Positions 1 to 10,397 of a stretch of DNA of 58,511 nucleotides are shown piece after piece. Source of the stretch: Gemmatimonadota bacterium (GTDB taxonomy: Bacteria; Gemmatimonadota; Gemmatimonadetes; Gemmatimonadales; GWC2-71-9). The notes beneath the pieces were generated by a model. The model searched no databases. It was not told where the DNA came from and saw only the letters and a program-made list of their open reading frames with translations. The position numbers and the translations under genes were made by a program. Numbering within the stretch: position 1 is the stretch's first letter; the number at the start of each line of letters is the position of its first letter. The DNA is taken from assembly GCA_017889745.1 (NCBI GenBank), contig JAGGAG010000001.1, positions 1 through 58,511 on the forward strand. Direction: 5' to 3'.

Positions 1-73
1 CGGCCAGCGGGGTCGCGAGCACCGCCAGCGTGCCGGCGGCGGCGACGATGTTCCCGAGATGTTTTGGCGACAC
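1..73 (-). CDS. N-terminus of a possible exported protein, cut by the window edge
   Basis: Reading leftward from a GTG codon at 71-73, the frame stays open to the window edge (24 codons). It encodes a short basic start (VSPKHLGN) and then a hydrophobic Ala/Leu/Val stretch (IVAAAGTLAVLATPLA), which looks like a signal peptide or first membrane segment. It would lie 72 bp downstream of the metalloprotease-like gene on the same strand. No clear Shine-Dalgarno sequence precedes it. The call rests only on the signal-like N-terminus and could be wrong. Confidence 0.3.
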   Translation of the reverse strand, partial: MSPKHLGNIVAAAGTLAVLATPLA

Positions 74-145
74 CGGAATCTCTGGCGAGGGAGCGGATGG
101 CTGTCCCTCAGAAGTATGGCAGGCGGAACCCGGTGCTGCCAGTGC

Positions 146-1012
146 CTAGGGAACGGCCCGGCGCGGAGCGCCCTTCACCGGCAGCAGTGCCGGGGGCTCG
201 TCCCCGAGCCAGTTGATCTCCAGCCGGCCGGCCGGCTCGAACTCCACGGTGCCATCGCCGTGCGCCACGCCGGACGGGTTGATCTGCAGCAGTTCATCGA
301 GGCTGTACAGCTCGACCGTCAACTCGTAGCGGTGCGGGCCCTGCCGCAGTCGCTTCACGATGACCGGGGTGCTCGGGCCGAGCGTGGAGATGGTTCCCAC
401 GAGCCGGCCGTCGATCCTGATCCGCACCAGTCCGCGGAGGCGCGCGGCAGCATCAGGCCCGAGTTCGATGGTCGTGGCATCTGCCTCGGCTACGCCGCGC
501 ACCGGTGCGGCGGCCTCGGCCTCGGGGTCAGCCTGCACCGCGGGAAGGCAGGCGAGCAGGTTCGCCGCCCGGCGCGAACCGGACGGATGGAAGCGATCGT
601 GGCTGAACAGGCCCATGCGGGTGAAGAACTGCACCGCGGCCTCGACCGAGGCCCGGCCGGTGCGCGCGAGCCGGGCCGCGGCGTAGCAGTCCGCCTCGAG
701 CTCCTGCCGCTGGCGAATCTCGGCCACGCTCGAGTCGCGGCCGGCCAGGGCGCCGCCGACGTGCTCGTAGTACACGTGCCCGTACTCATGGGCGATGAAG
801 AATTCGCGGAGCAGCGGGCCGACGCGCTCGATGAGGGTCGGATTGAAATAGATGACGGGGCGACCATTCTCCCGGCGCGTCACCGCCACGTCGCTCAGGG
901 TGTCCGTGGGCAGCAGCGTCACGTCGGTCATCAGCGGCTCCTGGGCGCGCAGCATCCCCGGCACGCTCCCGAGCGCCAGGAAGAGCATCGCGATTCCGCT
1001 TCGCACCGGCAT
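146..1012 (-). CDS. Secreted gluzincin-like zinc metalloprotease with PEGA-like tail
   Basis: Predicted 288-aa exported protein. The N-terminus MPVRSGIAMLFLALGSVPGM followed by LRAQ is a typical Sec signal peptide ending near residue 25. An HExxH zinc motif (FIAHEYGHVYYEH, about residues 73-85) is followed some 25 residues later by ELEADCYAA, the Glu/Asp pair that supplies the third zinc ligand in M48-like gluzincins. The C-terminal third contains VRIRIDGRLVGTI and beta-rich sequence resembling a PEGA-type surface domain. An in-frame ATG at 1021 would add only MDG. Zinc-dependent peptidase activity in the periplasm or at the surface is inferred from the motifs; the substrate is unknown. Confidence 0.7.
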   Translation of the reverse strand: MPVRSGIAMLFLALGSVPGMLRAQEPLMTDVTLLPTDTLSDVAVTRRENGRPVIYFNPTLIERVGPLLREFFIAHEYGHVYYEHVGGALAGRDSSVAEIRQRQELEADCYAAARLARTGRASVEAAVQFFTRMGLFSHDRFHPSGSRRAANLLACLPAVQADPEAEAAAPVRGVAEADATTIELGPDAAARLRGLVRIRIDGRLVGTISTLGPSTPVIVKRLRQGPHRYELTVELYSLDELLQINPSGVAHGDGTVEFEPAGRLEINWLGDEPPALLPVKGAPRRAVP

Positions 1013-1536
1013 GCCGTCCATCCTTCCGTTGGCCGGCGACCAGGTCGCCAACGCCATCGCCCCCGCGACATCAAGAGATCGAGGCGCGGGGGCGAATGGC
1101 GGGTGCCATTGCTGGTGCTTCGATCCCGTTGGCTACATCAGACCCTTCGTCCGGGGTTCCGGTTCCGGCCGGTGCAGAGGTGCACCGGCACTGGCGCTGT
1201 GCTGCGGCGCCCGTAAGCGGCGAGTACTCCGCCGAGTGTCCCGAGGATCAGTAGCAGTGCAGCCAACATCGGCTCGTCCAGGTGATGGTCTGATTTCCCA
1301 GTACGCATCCCCCGAGCCAGAAGATTACCGGCACCGGTCAGGGGGCGATCAAGAAGGGGGCTGGCCCGGCCCAAGTGGCGTCCTGGCAAGCAGTAACGGC
1401 GCGGGCTGGTACCCGCCGCCCCGTCCCTGCCGGGCTGCGGCGCCGGGCTCCGCCGTCGGCCGGCGCGGCCCATTCGCCGCATCGTGCCGAGCCGCGCTGT
1501 TGCAGCCCGCACCGGTGCGGCCCATCTTCCACTCGA
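1013..1536. other. Intergenic stretch upstream of the thiC riboswitch
   Basis: About 520 bp between the start of the divergent metalloprotease gene and the TPP aptamer. It should hold both promoters, but I see no convincing -35/-10 pair. A perfect 14-nt palindrome, CCGCACCGGTGCGG, lies at 1507-1520, just before the aptamer. One weak minus-strand small ORF (1138-1269) is listed separately. Other open frames here look like high-G+C noise. Confidence 0.5.
1138..1269 (-). CDS. Possible 43-aa single-span membrane peptide
   Basis: ATG at 1269 opens a 43-codon frame. Its first 20 residues (MLAALLLILGTLGGVLAAYG) form a credible transmembrane helix, followed by a basic tail (RRSTAPVPVH...GRNRNPGRRV). 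GGACGAG lies about 4 bases upstream and could be a weak ribosome binding site. The frame stays open upstream to an in-frame ATG at 1308. I recognise no family, and it may be chance. Confidence 0.2.
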   Translation of the reverse strand: MLAALLLILGTLGGVLAAYGRRSTAPVPVHLCTGRNRNPGRRV

Positions 1537-1677
1537 CCGCCAGGGGTACCCCATGGAGCACGACGGGGTTGAGACAGTCCCTTGGAACCTGATCCGGTTT
1601 ACACCGGCGGAGGGAGGCGGCGCAGGGAGATGTTCCCATCCCGCCTTCCTCCGTCGCTCTGCGATGGAGGAAGAATC
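1537..1677 (+). promoter_or_regulatory. TPP (THI-box) riboswitch with SD-sequestering hairpin
   Basis: The aptamer core matches the TPP class: AGGGGTACC after the 5' strand of P1, GGTTGAGA near 1568, and CCTGATCCGGTTTACACCGG then CGGAGGGA near 1588-1615. P1 closes with CCGCC (1537-1541) against GGCGG (1616-1620). Downstream, 1645-1656 pairs with 1662-1673 as a 12-bp hairpin (one G.U, loop CTCTG) that buries the thiC Shine-Dalgarno GGAGGAAG. The competing helix is 1605-1620 with 1641-1656: 16 continuous pairs including two G.U. TPP binding should hold 1605-1620 in the aptamer and leave 1641-1656 free to mask the SD, so thiamine should shut off translation. Confidence 0.95.
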
Positions 1678-3338
<1,661 letters not shown>

Positions 3339-3363
<25 letters not shown>

Positions 3364-4430
3364 TAGCGGGACATGAACCGGCGGTCGAGGCTCTCCTTGA
3401 GCCGCATCGCCATGCGGCCCTCGCGGGCAAGGGCGCCATAGGAGACGAGGGCCCTTCCGTCGCCACAGTCGAGCAGCACGAGGCGGCGTGACGGAGCATG
3501 GTACTGGCGGAACCTGGGCGCCGGCGCCGCGCTGCAGTACGCCGCCACATTCTCGGCCAGCGTCAGTCCCGCGCCGGCCGATTCCCCGGCCACGAAGACG
3601 TCCGGGTGTGAGACGCTCCGCAGCGTGTCATCGGATTCCACGAAGCCACGCTCGTCGAGTGCCAGCCCGGAACCAGCCAGCCCCTGCGGCGGTGCCGCGC
3701 CGATGGTCCAGACGACCAGGTCGGCGGGAATGATGGCACCGGAGTTGAGCCGGAGCCCCCGGCGCGACAGCTCGGAGACCCGCGCTCCGAGCGCAGACCC
3801 GATGTTGAGCCGGCGCAGGGCGCGCGCCGCCAGCGGCCGGGTGCTGGCGGGAGCATCGGGCAGCACGTGCGGCTCGCCGTCCACCACCATGATCGTCGCC
3901 GGAGTCGCCTCTCGCGCGAGCCGGGCGCGAATGGCGCAGGCGACCTCGAATCCCCGGCCACCCGCCCCCACGACCGCGATCCGGATACCACGCCGCTCGA
4001 TGCTCTGCCGCACACGCGTCATCGCCGCCGGGATCTCGCGGGCCCTCGCCATGGGCCGGATCGGCAGCGCGAACTCCGCGGCACCCGGGACGCGGGCGTC
4101 GCACGGGATCGCGTCCCCCGACAGGGACAGCACCTCCCACGGCTCCGTCCGGCCATCGGTGAGCTCGAGGCGGTGGGCGGCCGCGTCGATGCGCCTGATG
4201 CCGCCCTCGGTGAAGCGGCAGCCCGCCCGCTCCGCCAGGCGTGCCAGGTCGATCGACATCACGTCCTCATCATGCCGCCCGGCGAGCCAGCCCGGGAGCA
4301 TGGTGTCATGGATGTAGCGCGGCTCGCCGCTGATCAGCAGCGGATCGCTGGCGTGAACATGTCCCGCGGCCAGTCCCTCCAGCAGTCGCAGTTGCGCCGG
4401 CCCCACGCCCACCATGACCAGTCGTTTCAT
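3339..4430 (-). CDS. FAD-dependent pyridine nucleotide oxidoreductase (NDH-2/SelD-associated type)
   Basis: 363-residue two-dinucleotide-fold flavoprotein. The N-terminal FAD motif is LVMVGVGPAQLRLLEGLA (residues 4-21), the Gly-rich variant seen in the FAD domain often fused to SelD and in related NDH-2-like proteins. The NAD(P)H motif is IAVVGAGGRGFEVACAI near residue 150. The second FAD contact is PDVFVAGESAGAG near residue 275. No paired redox cysteines are seen at the active-site position, so this is not a disulfide reductase. No selD or respiratory gene is adjacent. The electron acceptor cannot be told from sequence. Its 3' end overlaps thiC by 25 bp tail to tail. Confidence 0.8.
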
Positions 4431-4625
4431 GCCCCCCCTGTCGAACGGTTGAAAGTCTGCCGGAAGCTATGTCGGTCGGATTGACAGGGCGACGGCAGAG
4501 GCGCTTGCCACCTCTCCCCATCACTCTGCCGAAACGACCGAACCCGCTGGCATATCGGTTGAATCTCCGCCGGGCAGGAGCCAGTCGCGTGGGCTGGCCT
4601 GAATCCCTTCACAGCGGAGGACATC

Positions 4626-5078
4626 ATGCGGTACGGATTGACCCAGCGTCCTGCGGACGCCTTCCAGAACCTTCGTCGCCTCAACTCGTTCCTGGACGAG
4701 GCCGTCAGCGGCTTCCCGTTCGGCGCCGAGAGCGGCACGCTGACGGCTGCGTGGACGCCGGCGGTCGACGTCTTCGAGGACAAGGATGCGGTGAAGATCG
4801 TGGCGGAACTGCCCGGCGTGAAGCCGGAGGACGTGAAGATCTCGCTGGAGAACCAGACCCTGACCGTTCGCGGCGAGAAGAAGCAGGTGGCCGAGGAGAA
4901 GACGGAGCGGGTGCACCGCTACGAGCGGATGTACGGGGCATTCGAGCGGACGTTCGCGCTGCCGGGCACGGTGGACGCCGATCGGATCGAGGCGGCCTTT
5001 GCGGATGGCCTGCTCACGGTGACGATGCCCAAGGTGGAGCGGGCCCGGCCGCGGCAGATCGAGATCCGGACCAGGTAA
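4626..5078 (+). CDS. Small heat-shock protein, Hsp20/alpha-crystallin family
   Basis: 150-aa ATP-independent holdase chaperone. The alpha-crystallin domain runs from about residue 45 (TPAVDVFEDKDAVKIVAELPG) to 143. It includes the conserved beta4-5 segment LPGVKPEDVKISLENQTLTV, the dimerising region RYERMYGAFERTFALPG and the ADGLLTVTMPK strand. The short C-terminus has no obvious IxI anchor; PRQIEIRTR is the nearest candidate. GCGGAGGA lies 5-6 bases before the ATG. The 195-bp region upstream, divergent from the flavoprotein gene, must hold the promoter; neither a CIRCE element nor a clear sigma-32 site is visible. The downstream genes face the other way. Confidence 0.95.
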   Translation: MRYGLTQRPADAFQNLRRLNSFLDEAVSGFPFGAESGTLTAAWTPAVDVFEDKDAVKIVAELPGVKPEDVKISLENQTLTVRGEKKQVAEEKTERVHRYERMYGAFERTFALPGTVDADRIEAAFADGLLTVTMPKVERARPRQIEIRTR

Positions 5079-5084
5079 GCCAGG

Positions 5085-5741
5085 TCAGCCCTCGACCAGC
5101 CCTGTCTCGAGGGCGAACTTGGTCAGGCCGGCCACCGTGCGGATGCCGAGTTTCTTCATCAGGCTCTCGCGGTGGGTCTCGACGGTGCGGTGGGAGATGC
5201 CGAGTTCGCTGGCGATCTCCTTGTTGGTGAGGCCGCGCGCGATGCCGGCGAGCACCTCGCGTTCCCGGCCGGTGAGCAGGTCGAGGTCGGTGTTGCGCTG
5301 CTCGCGGGCGATGTCGCCCCGGACGGCCTCGGAAAGGCGGGCGGCGACGGCCGGGCTGAAGTAGGCCTCGCCGCCCAGGACGGTGCGTATCGCGGTGGCC
5401 AGCTCCTGCGCCGCGCCGTCCTTGAGGAGGTAGCCGTGCGCGCCGGCTCGTACGCTCTCGAGCACGTACTCGGTGTTGTCGTACATGCTCAGAATGAGCA
5501 CGCGAATATGCGGCAGCGCGTGCCGCAGGCGCACGGCCGCCTGCAGCCCTGTCTCGACCGGCATCGAGATGTCGAGTACGGCCACGTCGGGCTGCTGCGA
5601 CTCTGCGAGCGGCAGGACCTCGGTGCCGTTCGTCGCCTCACCCACCACCAGGAAGCCCTCGCGCTCGAGCACGCTCCGTATGCCCTCGCGCACCATGGCG
5701 TGATCGTCGGCGACGAGCACGCGGATCGGGTTCTCGGTCAT
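5085..5741 (-). CDS. NarL/FixJ-type response regulator
   Basis: 218-aa DNA-binding response regulator. Receiver domain residues 5-120: acidic pair D12/D13 (VADDHAMVREG), phospho-acceptor D57 (AVLDISMP), switch Ser in LILSMYD and Lys in GYLLKDGA. LuxR-type HTH at about 150-215 (LTGREREVLAGIARGLTNKE, then IASELGISHRTVETHRESLMKKLG). Its start codon overlaps the stop of the upstream histidine kinase by 4 nt (ATGA), so the two are translationally coupled and form one two-component system. The targets are not evident. It is tail to tail with hsp20, 6 bp apart. Confidence 0.95.
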   Translation of the reverse strand: MTENPIRVLVADDHAMVREGIRSVLEREGFLVVGEATNGTEVLPLAESQQPDVAVLDISMPVETGLQAAVRLRHALPHIRVLILSMYDNTEYVLESVRAGAHGYLLKDGAAQELATAIRTVLGGEAYFSPAVAARLSEAVRGDIAREQRNTDLDLLTGREREVLAGIARGLTNKEIASELGISHRTVETHRESLMKKLGIRTVAGLTKFALETGLVEG

Positions 5742-7507
5742 GCCGCCTCCCCCGCGCTGATCGGTACCTGTACCTCGACGCGCGCGCCGGCACCTGGGCG
5801 CCCGTCGAAGCGTACGCTGCCGCCGAGTGCCGAGATGCGTTCGCGCATGCCGGTCAGTCCCATGTGTCCCTCACGCTCGAGCAGAGCAGTGTCGGTGGTG
5901 TGCGGTCCACTGCCGTCGTCGGCGACCACGAGCATCAATGTGCGTCCCCGCAGCGCGATCTGCACGGAGACCGTCTTGGCGTTGGCGTGGCGCACGACGT
6001 TGGAGAGAGCTTCCTGCAGCGCCCGGAATACTGCCAGTTCCGCGTCCTTCGACAGTGCCGGCAGCCCCTGCGGCGCTTCGAGCGTGATGCGGATGGCGCT
6101 CCGCTCGCTGAAATCGGCTACCAGCGACCGGAGCGCGGGCAGGAGCCCGAGGTCGTCGAGCAGCGACGGACGGAGGTCGTTCACCACGCTGCGGATGCCT
6201 CGAATTCCCTTGTCGATGAGGCCGAGCATGCGCTCCAGCCGCGGCGCCGCGATGCCGGGAACCTGACCCCGCAGCAGCTCCAGCTCCATCTTGACCGCCG
6301 AGAATACCTGCGCGGTCTCGTCGTGCAACTCGCGTGAGAGGCGGCGGCGCTCCTCTTCGTGCTGCTCCAGCATCCTGGCCGAAAGGCGGGCGAGCTCGAC
6401 GGTGCGCGCCTGCAGCTTTTCGTGGAGGTCGGCATTGGCCAGTGCCGCGCCGACCTGACGGCCCAGCGCCTGGAGAAAGTCGTCGTCGAGGGCGGTGAAC
6501 GGATCGCGGGCATCGCCGGTGAGGACCAGGGCGCCCGAGGCGTCCGTGCCGGTGAAGACGGGGAGCACCGCAACGTAGGCGATCGCGTCCCGCCCGCTGT
6601 TCCCGGGGATCATCAGTCCGCCATCGGTCACCTGCGGCCGTCCAGTGCTCATCGCCGTCTGCAGCGCCAGGGCGGTGGCGGCCTCGGGTGGACTCCCCGT
6701 CCAGTTGGCGATCTGCCCGGCCCCGCGCTCGAACCGGCCGGTCTCGCGGAGGTAGAGGGCGCTTCCGCGCACGGCGGGCAGCGTGAGGGGGCGCGCCAGC
6801 AGTGCCGTGAGCACGTCGCCCCGTCCGCGCCGCTGGAGGTCGCCGGAGAGCTCGGTGAGGGCGCGGAGGCCGCGGCCGAGGTCGTCCAGCACGAGGACCA
6901 TGATTCCGGCGCCCACCGCGAGTGCGAAGGCGATGTCCAGGTAGTACCCCCATGGAGCCCACGCACCCCGGGCGCGGAGGAACGGATAGTCGAGGTGGTG
7001 CACGCTCCACAGGATGAAGGCACACGCCAGGATGCCGGCGCCGGTGGAGCCCACCAGCTTCCAGTACCGGAGGAACACCCAGCCGGTCCAGAGCGTCGCG
7101 AGGCTCAGGAACAGCACGGCGGGTCCCGCCGCGAGGAGGAAGTTGTCCATCTGGTAGATGGCGATGTACGCCCACAGGAGCGGAAACAACGCGGCCAGGA
7201 GGTACGTGGACCGCCAGCGCACCTGGCGTGAAAAGACGAGCGCCGCCCAGAGCAGCGCGAGCGCCGTCCATCCGGTGATCACCTGGTGCCAGTAGAGCCA
7301 GGTCCAGTTGCGGGTGAGCAGGAACCCCATGATCGCGCCGAGGCGCAGCACATAGAGTCCCCACGCCGTGGCGTACCAGGCGAAGTAGGTCTTGCCGTAG
7401 CGCTGGTAGAGGAAGGCACAGAGCAGCGCCAGGCAGCCGGTGATGGCGGCCTGGAGGATCGCCGCGTCGAGTTCGAGCGCGGTGGCCAGCGGGATGGGGG
7501 TTTGCAC
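5738..7507 (-). CDS. Membrane sensor histidine kinase, HisKA_3 (NarX/DegS) class
   Basis: 589-aa sensor from a GTG at 7507; an in-frame TTG at 7519 is an alternative and neither has a good SD. Residues 1-215 are seven or eight hydrophobic segments, a polytopic sensing module without a periplasmic domain. A GAF-like segment follows at about 230-360 (IAYVAVLPVFTGTDASGALV). Next is the HisKA_3 phospho-acceptor EEERRRLSRELHDETAQVFS. The HATPase has N box ALQEALSNVVRHANA, G1 VVADDGSGP and G2 GHMGLTGMRERISALGG. It pairs with the overlapping NarL-type regulator. The signal is unknown; only 72 bp separate its start from that of divergent potA, so the promoters may interact. Confidence 0.92.
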   Translation of the reverse strand: MQTPIPLATALELDAAILQAAITGCLALLCAFLYQRYGKTYFAWYATAWGLYVLRLGAIMGFLLTRNWTWLYWHQVITGWTALALLWAALVFSRQVRWRSTYLLAALFPLLWAYIAIYQMDNFLLAAGPAVLFLSLATLWTGWVFLRYWKLVGSTGAGILACAFILWSVHHLDYPFLRARGAWAPWGYYLDIAFALAVGAGIMVLVLDDLGRGLRALTELSGDLQRRGRGDVLTALLARPLTLPAVRGSALYLRETGRFERGAGQIANWTGSPPEAATALALQTAMSTGRPQVTDGGLMIPGNSGRDAIAYVAVLPVFTGTDASGALVLTGDARDPFTALDDDFLQALGRQVGAALANADLHEKLQARTVELARLSARMLEQHEEERRRLSRELHDETAQVFSAVKMELELLRGQVPGIAAPRLERMLGLIDKGIRGIRSVVNDLRPSLLDDLGLLPALRSLVADFSERSAIRITLEAPQGLPALSKDAELAVFRALQEALSNVVRHANAKTVSVQIALRGRTLMLVVADDGSGPHTTDTALLEREGHMGLTGMRERISALGGSVRFDGRPGAGARVEVQVPISAGEAA

Positions 7508-7579
7508 TGCCCAAATCAAGCGGCGTCATGCCGTTACTTTCAACTGGGTAGTCCACCGGATGCTCGAAGGATCCCGCAC

Positions 7580-8716
7580 ATGCCAGCCAGTACCCCGGAG
7601 CAGCCGGCGGTCGAGTTTCGTGGCGTGGCCAAGCGCTATGGCTCGACGCCGGCGGTGCGCGACCTGTCGTTCACGGTTGGCCGGGGCGAGTTCTTCTCCC
7701 TGCTCGGGCCGTCGGGCTGCGGCAAGACCACGACGCTGCGGCTGCTCGCAGGCTTCGAAACGCCGGACGCCGGCGAGATCCGCCTGTTCGGCGAGGCGGT
7801 GAACCGCCGGCGCCCCTATGAGCGCGACCTCGCCATGGTCTTCCAGAGCTACGCGCTGTTTCCGCACCTCTCGGTGGAGCGGAACGTGGCGTTCGGGCTG
7901 GAGCAGCGAAAGCGGCCGGCCCGCGAGATCCGCGACCGGGTGCGCGCCGCGCTCGAGCTCGTACGTCTCGACCCGGGGACCTTTGCGACTCGCCGGCCTT
8001 CCGAGCTCTCGGGCGGCCAGCGGCAGCGCGTTGCGCTCGCACGGGCGCTGGTGCTCGAGCCCCGCGTGCTGCTGCTCGACGAGCCGCTCGGCGCGCTCGA
8101 CCTCAAGCTCAGGAAGGAAATGCAGGTCGAGCTCAAGGCACTGAACCTGCAGCTGGGCGTGACGTTCATTCATGTCACTCATGACCAGGAGGAGGCGCTG
8201 GCCATGAGCGACCGGCTCGCGGTCATGAACCAGGCCGAGATCGCACAGGTGGGCACGCCGGCCGAGATCTACGAGAACCCGCGCACCGCGTTCGTCGCCG
8301 ACTTCATCGGGGAAGCGAACTTCCTGGAGGGCAAGGCGGCCGGGCGGCCGGGCGGCGAGGCGGCGCGCGGATCGCTCGAGGGATGGGTGATCACCGGCGA
8401 CGCTGGCAGCTTTGTCGTTCCCCCGCATTGGGCGATCTCGGAAGGCGGCGACGTCCGTATCGCCGTCCGCCCGGAGTGGCTGGACCTGTGGCGGCCGGGG
8501 TGCCTGCCCCGCGGCGAGAACGGCCTGCCCGCCACGATTCAGGACCTCGTCTATCTCGGCGAGACGATCCACGTGCGGGTGACCCTTGCGAACGGGCGCG
8601 TGATGATCATCGCGCTCCGCAACGAGGGCCAGCTGATCAAGCCGCTCCCGTGGAACCGGGGCGACAGCTGCATCGTTGCGTGGCGGCCCGAGGACTGCCA
8701 GGTGCTCGAAGGGTGA
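7580..8716 (+). CDS. potA: Spermidine/putrescine ABC transporter ATP-binding protein PotA
   Basis: 378-aa ATPase of a polyamine importer. Walker A GPSGCGKTTTLR (about residue 43), Q-loop VFQSYALFPHLS, signature LSGGQRQRVALARAL, Walker B VLLLDEPLGALD and switch His in FIHVTHDQEEALAMSDR. After residue 240 comes a TOBE-type regulatory domain (IAVRPEWLDLW ... VYLGETIHVRV). The ATG at 7580 is preceded by CGAAGGA. This is the first gene of potABCD; the next start lies 5 bp beyond its stop. Putrescine or spermidine uptake follows from the binding protein family; exact specificity is not readable. Confidence 0.93.
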   Translation: MPASTPEQPAVEFRGVAKRYGSTPAVRDLSFTVGRGEFFSLLGPSGCGKTTTLRLLAGFETPDAGEIRLFGEAVNRRRPYERDLAMVFQSYALFPHLSVERNVAFGLEQRKRPAREIRDRVRAALELVRLDPGTFATRRPSELSGGQRQRVALARALVLEPRVLLLDEPLGALDLKLRKEMQVELKALNLQLGVTFIHVTHDQEEALAMSDRLAVMNQAEIAQVGTPAEIYENPRTAFVADFIGEANFLEGKAAGRPGGEAARGSLEGWVITGDAGSFVVPPHWAISEGGDVRIAVRPEWLDLWRPGCLPRGENGLPATIQDLVYLGETIHVRVTLANGRVMIIALRNEGQLIKPLPWNRGDSCIVAWRPEDCQVLEG

Positions 8717-8721
8717 GGGAC

Positions 8722-9615
8722 ATGCGGCGCGGCATCCTGCGCTGGATCGCGCGCCATCCGCGATCGCCGGGCGCGCTGCTCCTCGGGCCGGGCGGGCTCT
8801 GGCTTCTCGCCTTCTTCCTGCTGCCGATCCTGATCCTGCTGGTGTACAGCGTCATGCCGCGCGGCGCCTACGGCGGCGTGCAACCGGGCTTCACCCTGGA
8901 GCACTACCGCCGGTTCCTCGATCCCCTGTACCTCGGGATTCTCCGGCGCACCATCTGGCTCTCCTTCCTGTGCACCCTCGCCTGCCTCCTGCTCGCATAC
9001 CCTACGGCGTTCTACATCGCGAGGAGCGGCCCCCGGCGGAACCTGTTCCTGTTCCTCGCGGTACTGCCGTTCTGGACCAGCTCGCTGGTGCGCACGTACG
9101 CCATGATCTTCCTGCTGCGGGACAGCGGGCTCATCAACCGCGCGCTGATGGACGCGGGGCTGATCCAGCTGCCGCTCCGGCTGCTCTACACCGAGGGCGC
9201 GGTGCTCGCGGGCCTGGTCTACGGGGCGCTGCCCTTCATGATCCTGCCGATCTACGCATCGATCGAGAAGCTGGATCCGGCGCTGCTGGAAGCTGCCGAG
9301 GGCCTGGGCGCGCGATCCTGGTCGCGCTTCACCCGGGTGGTGTGGCCGCTGACGGCGCCGGGCGTGGCCGCCGGGTCGCTGCTGGTCTTCGTGCCGTCGC
9401 TCGGCTCCTTCGTGGTGCCCGACCTTCTCGGCGGCGCGCGGCAGATGATGATCGGGAACCTGATCCAGAATCAGTTCGGCCCGTCGCGCAACTGGCCCTT
9501 CGGGTCGGCGGCCGCATTCGCAGTGATGGCGCTGGTCCTGGTGGCGATGCTTGGCGTACTGCGCATGAAAGGCCTCGATGACGAGCATGGTACGTCGAAG
9601 GGGCGTGGCGCATGA
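8722..9615 (+). CDS. potB: Polyamine ABC transporter permease PotB
   Basis: 297-aa inner-membrane permease with about six transmembrane segments. The coupling-helix EAA loop is LEAAEGLGARSWSRFTRVVWP (start near residue 190), which docks on PotA. The N-terminal helix WLLAFFLLPILILLVYS and LPFWTSSLVRTYA are typical of the PotB/HI subgroup. The start at 8722 lies five bases after the potA stop with AGGGTGAGGGA upstream. The stop overlaps the potC start by 4 nt. It forms a heterodimeric channel with PotC. Confidence 0.93.
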   Translation: MRRGILRWIARHPRSPGALLLGPGGLWLLAFFLLPILILLVYSVMPRGAYGGVQPGFTLEHYRRFLDPLYLGILRRTIWLSFLCTLACLLLAYPTAFYIARSGPRRNLFLFLAVLPFWTSSLVRTYAMIFLLRDSGLINRALMDAGLIQLPLRLLYTEGAVLAGLVYGALPFMILPIYASIEKLDPALLEAAEGLGARSWSRFTRVVWPLTAPGVAAGSLLVFVPSLGSFVVPDLLGGARQMMIGNLIQNQFGPSRNWPFGSAAAFAVMALVLVAMLGVLRMKGLDDEHGTSKGRGA

Positions 9616-10397
9616 CGGCGAGGCGCGTGCCGTTCGCCGTGTCCGCCACGGCCGTGGTCACCTATGCGTTCCTGCACCTTCCGCTGCTCGTCCTGATCGC
9701 CTTCTCGTTCAACCGCTCGCGCTTCGGGGTACAGTGGGGCGGCTTCACCCTCGACTGGTATGCCCGGCTCGCGTTCCGCCCCGACATTCTCCGGGCGATG
9801 CGACTGAGCCTGGTGGTGGGTCTGCTGTCGACCCTGCTCGCGACGGCCATGGGTACCCTGGCGGCAGTGGCGCTGGCCCGTTACCTGCCGCGCGCGCGCC
9901 GAGCCGCGGGGGGGCTGCTCTACCTGCCCATCGTGACGCCCGAGATCGTGGCTGGCGTGTCGCTGCTGGTACTCTTCTCCTGGATGGGCATCGCGCTCGG
10001 TATCACCACGATCGTGATCGCGCACACCGCGTTCAGCATTCCGTTCGTCACCGTGGTGGTGCTGGCCCGGCTGCAGGGTACCGACCACACGCTCGAGGAG
10101 GCCGCCATGAGCCTCGGCGCCGACGAGCTGTCCACCTTCCGGCGCGTGACGCTGCCACAGCTGATGCCGGGCGTGCTCGCGGGCGCGCTGCTCGCGTTCA
10201 CCCTCTCGTTCGACGACTTCGTCACCACGTTCTTCGTATCGGGCGTGGGCTCCACCACCCTCCCGCTCGCGGTCTACTCCATGGTGCGGAAGAGTGTCGA
10301 ACCGACCATCAACGCACTCTCGGCCCTGCTGGTGATGGTGACAACGGTTGCGGTGTACCTGGCAGACCGGCTCGCGCGGGGGAGCACGCGAGCGTGA
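9612..10397 (+). CDS. potC: Polyamine ABC transporter permease PotC
   Basis: 261-aa permease partner of PotB, about six membrane spans. N-terminal LPLLVLIAFSFNRSRFGVQW and GFTLDWYARL are the classic PotC opening. The EAA loop is LEEAAMSLGADELSTFRRVTLP, and LSFDDFVTTFFVSG is the conserved periplasmic-proximal segment. The start overlaps the potB stop (ATGA) and its own stop overlaps the potD GTG start, so all three are translationally coupled. Confidence 0.93.
   Translation: MTARRVPFAVSATAVVTYAFLHLPLLVLIAFSFNRSRFGVQWGGFTLDWYARLAFRPDILRAMRLSLVVGLLSTLLATAMGTLAAVALARYLPRARRAAGGLLYLPIVTPEIVAGVSLLVLFSWMGIALGITTIVIAHTAFSIPFVTVVVLARLQGTDHTLEEAAMSLGADELSTFRRVTLPQLMPGVLAGALLAFTLSFDDFVTTFFVSGVGSTTLPLAVYSMVRKSVEPTINALSALLVMVTTVAVYLADRLARGSTRA

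Noticed and set aside
4480..4520. TTGACA and CCCCATCA upstream of hsp20 as sigma-70 or sigma-32 promoter
   Set aside because: Spacing between boxes does not fit either consensus; no confident promoter call.
4605..4625. RNA thermometer masking the hsp20 SD
   Set aside because: Only three Watson-Crick pairs plus G.U pairs with an internal mismatch; too weak to claim.
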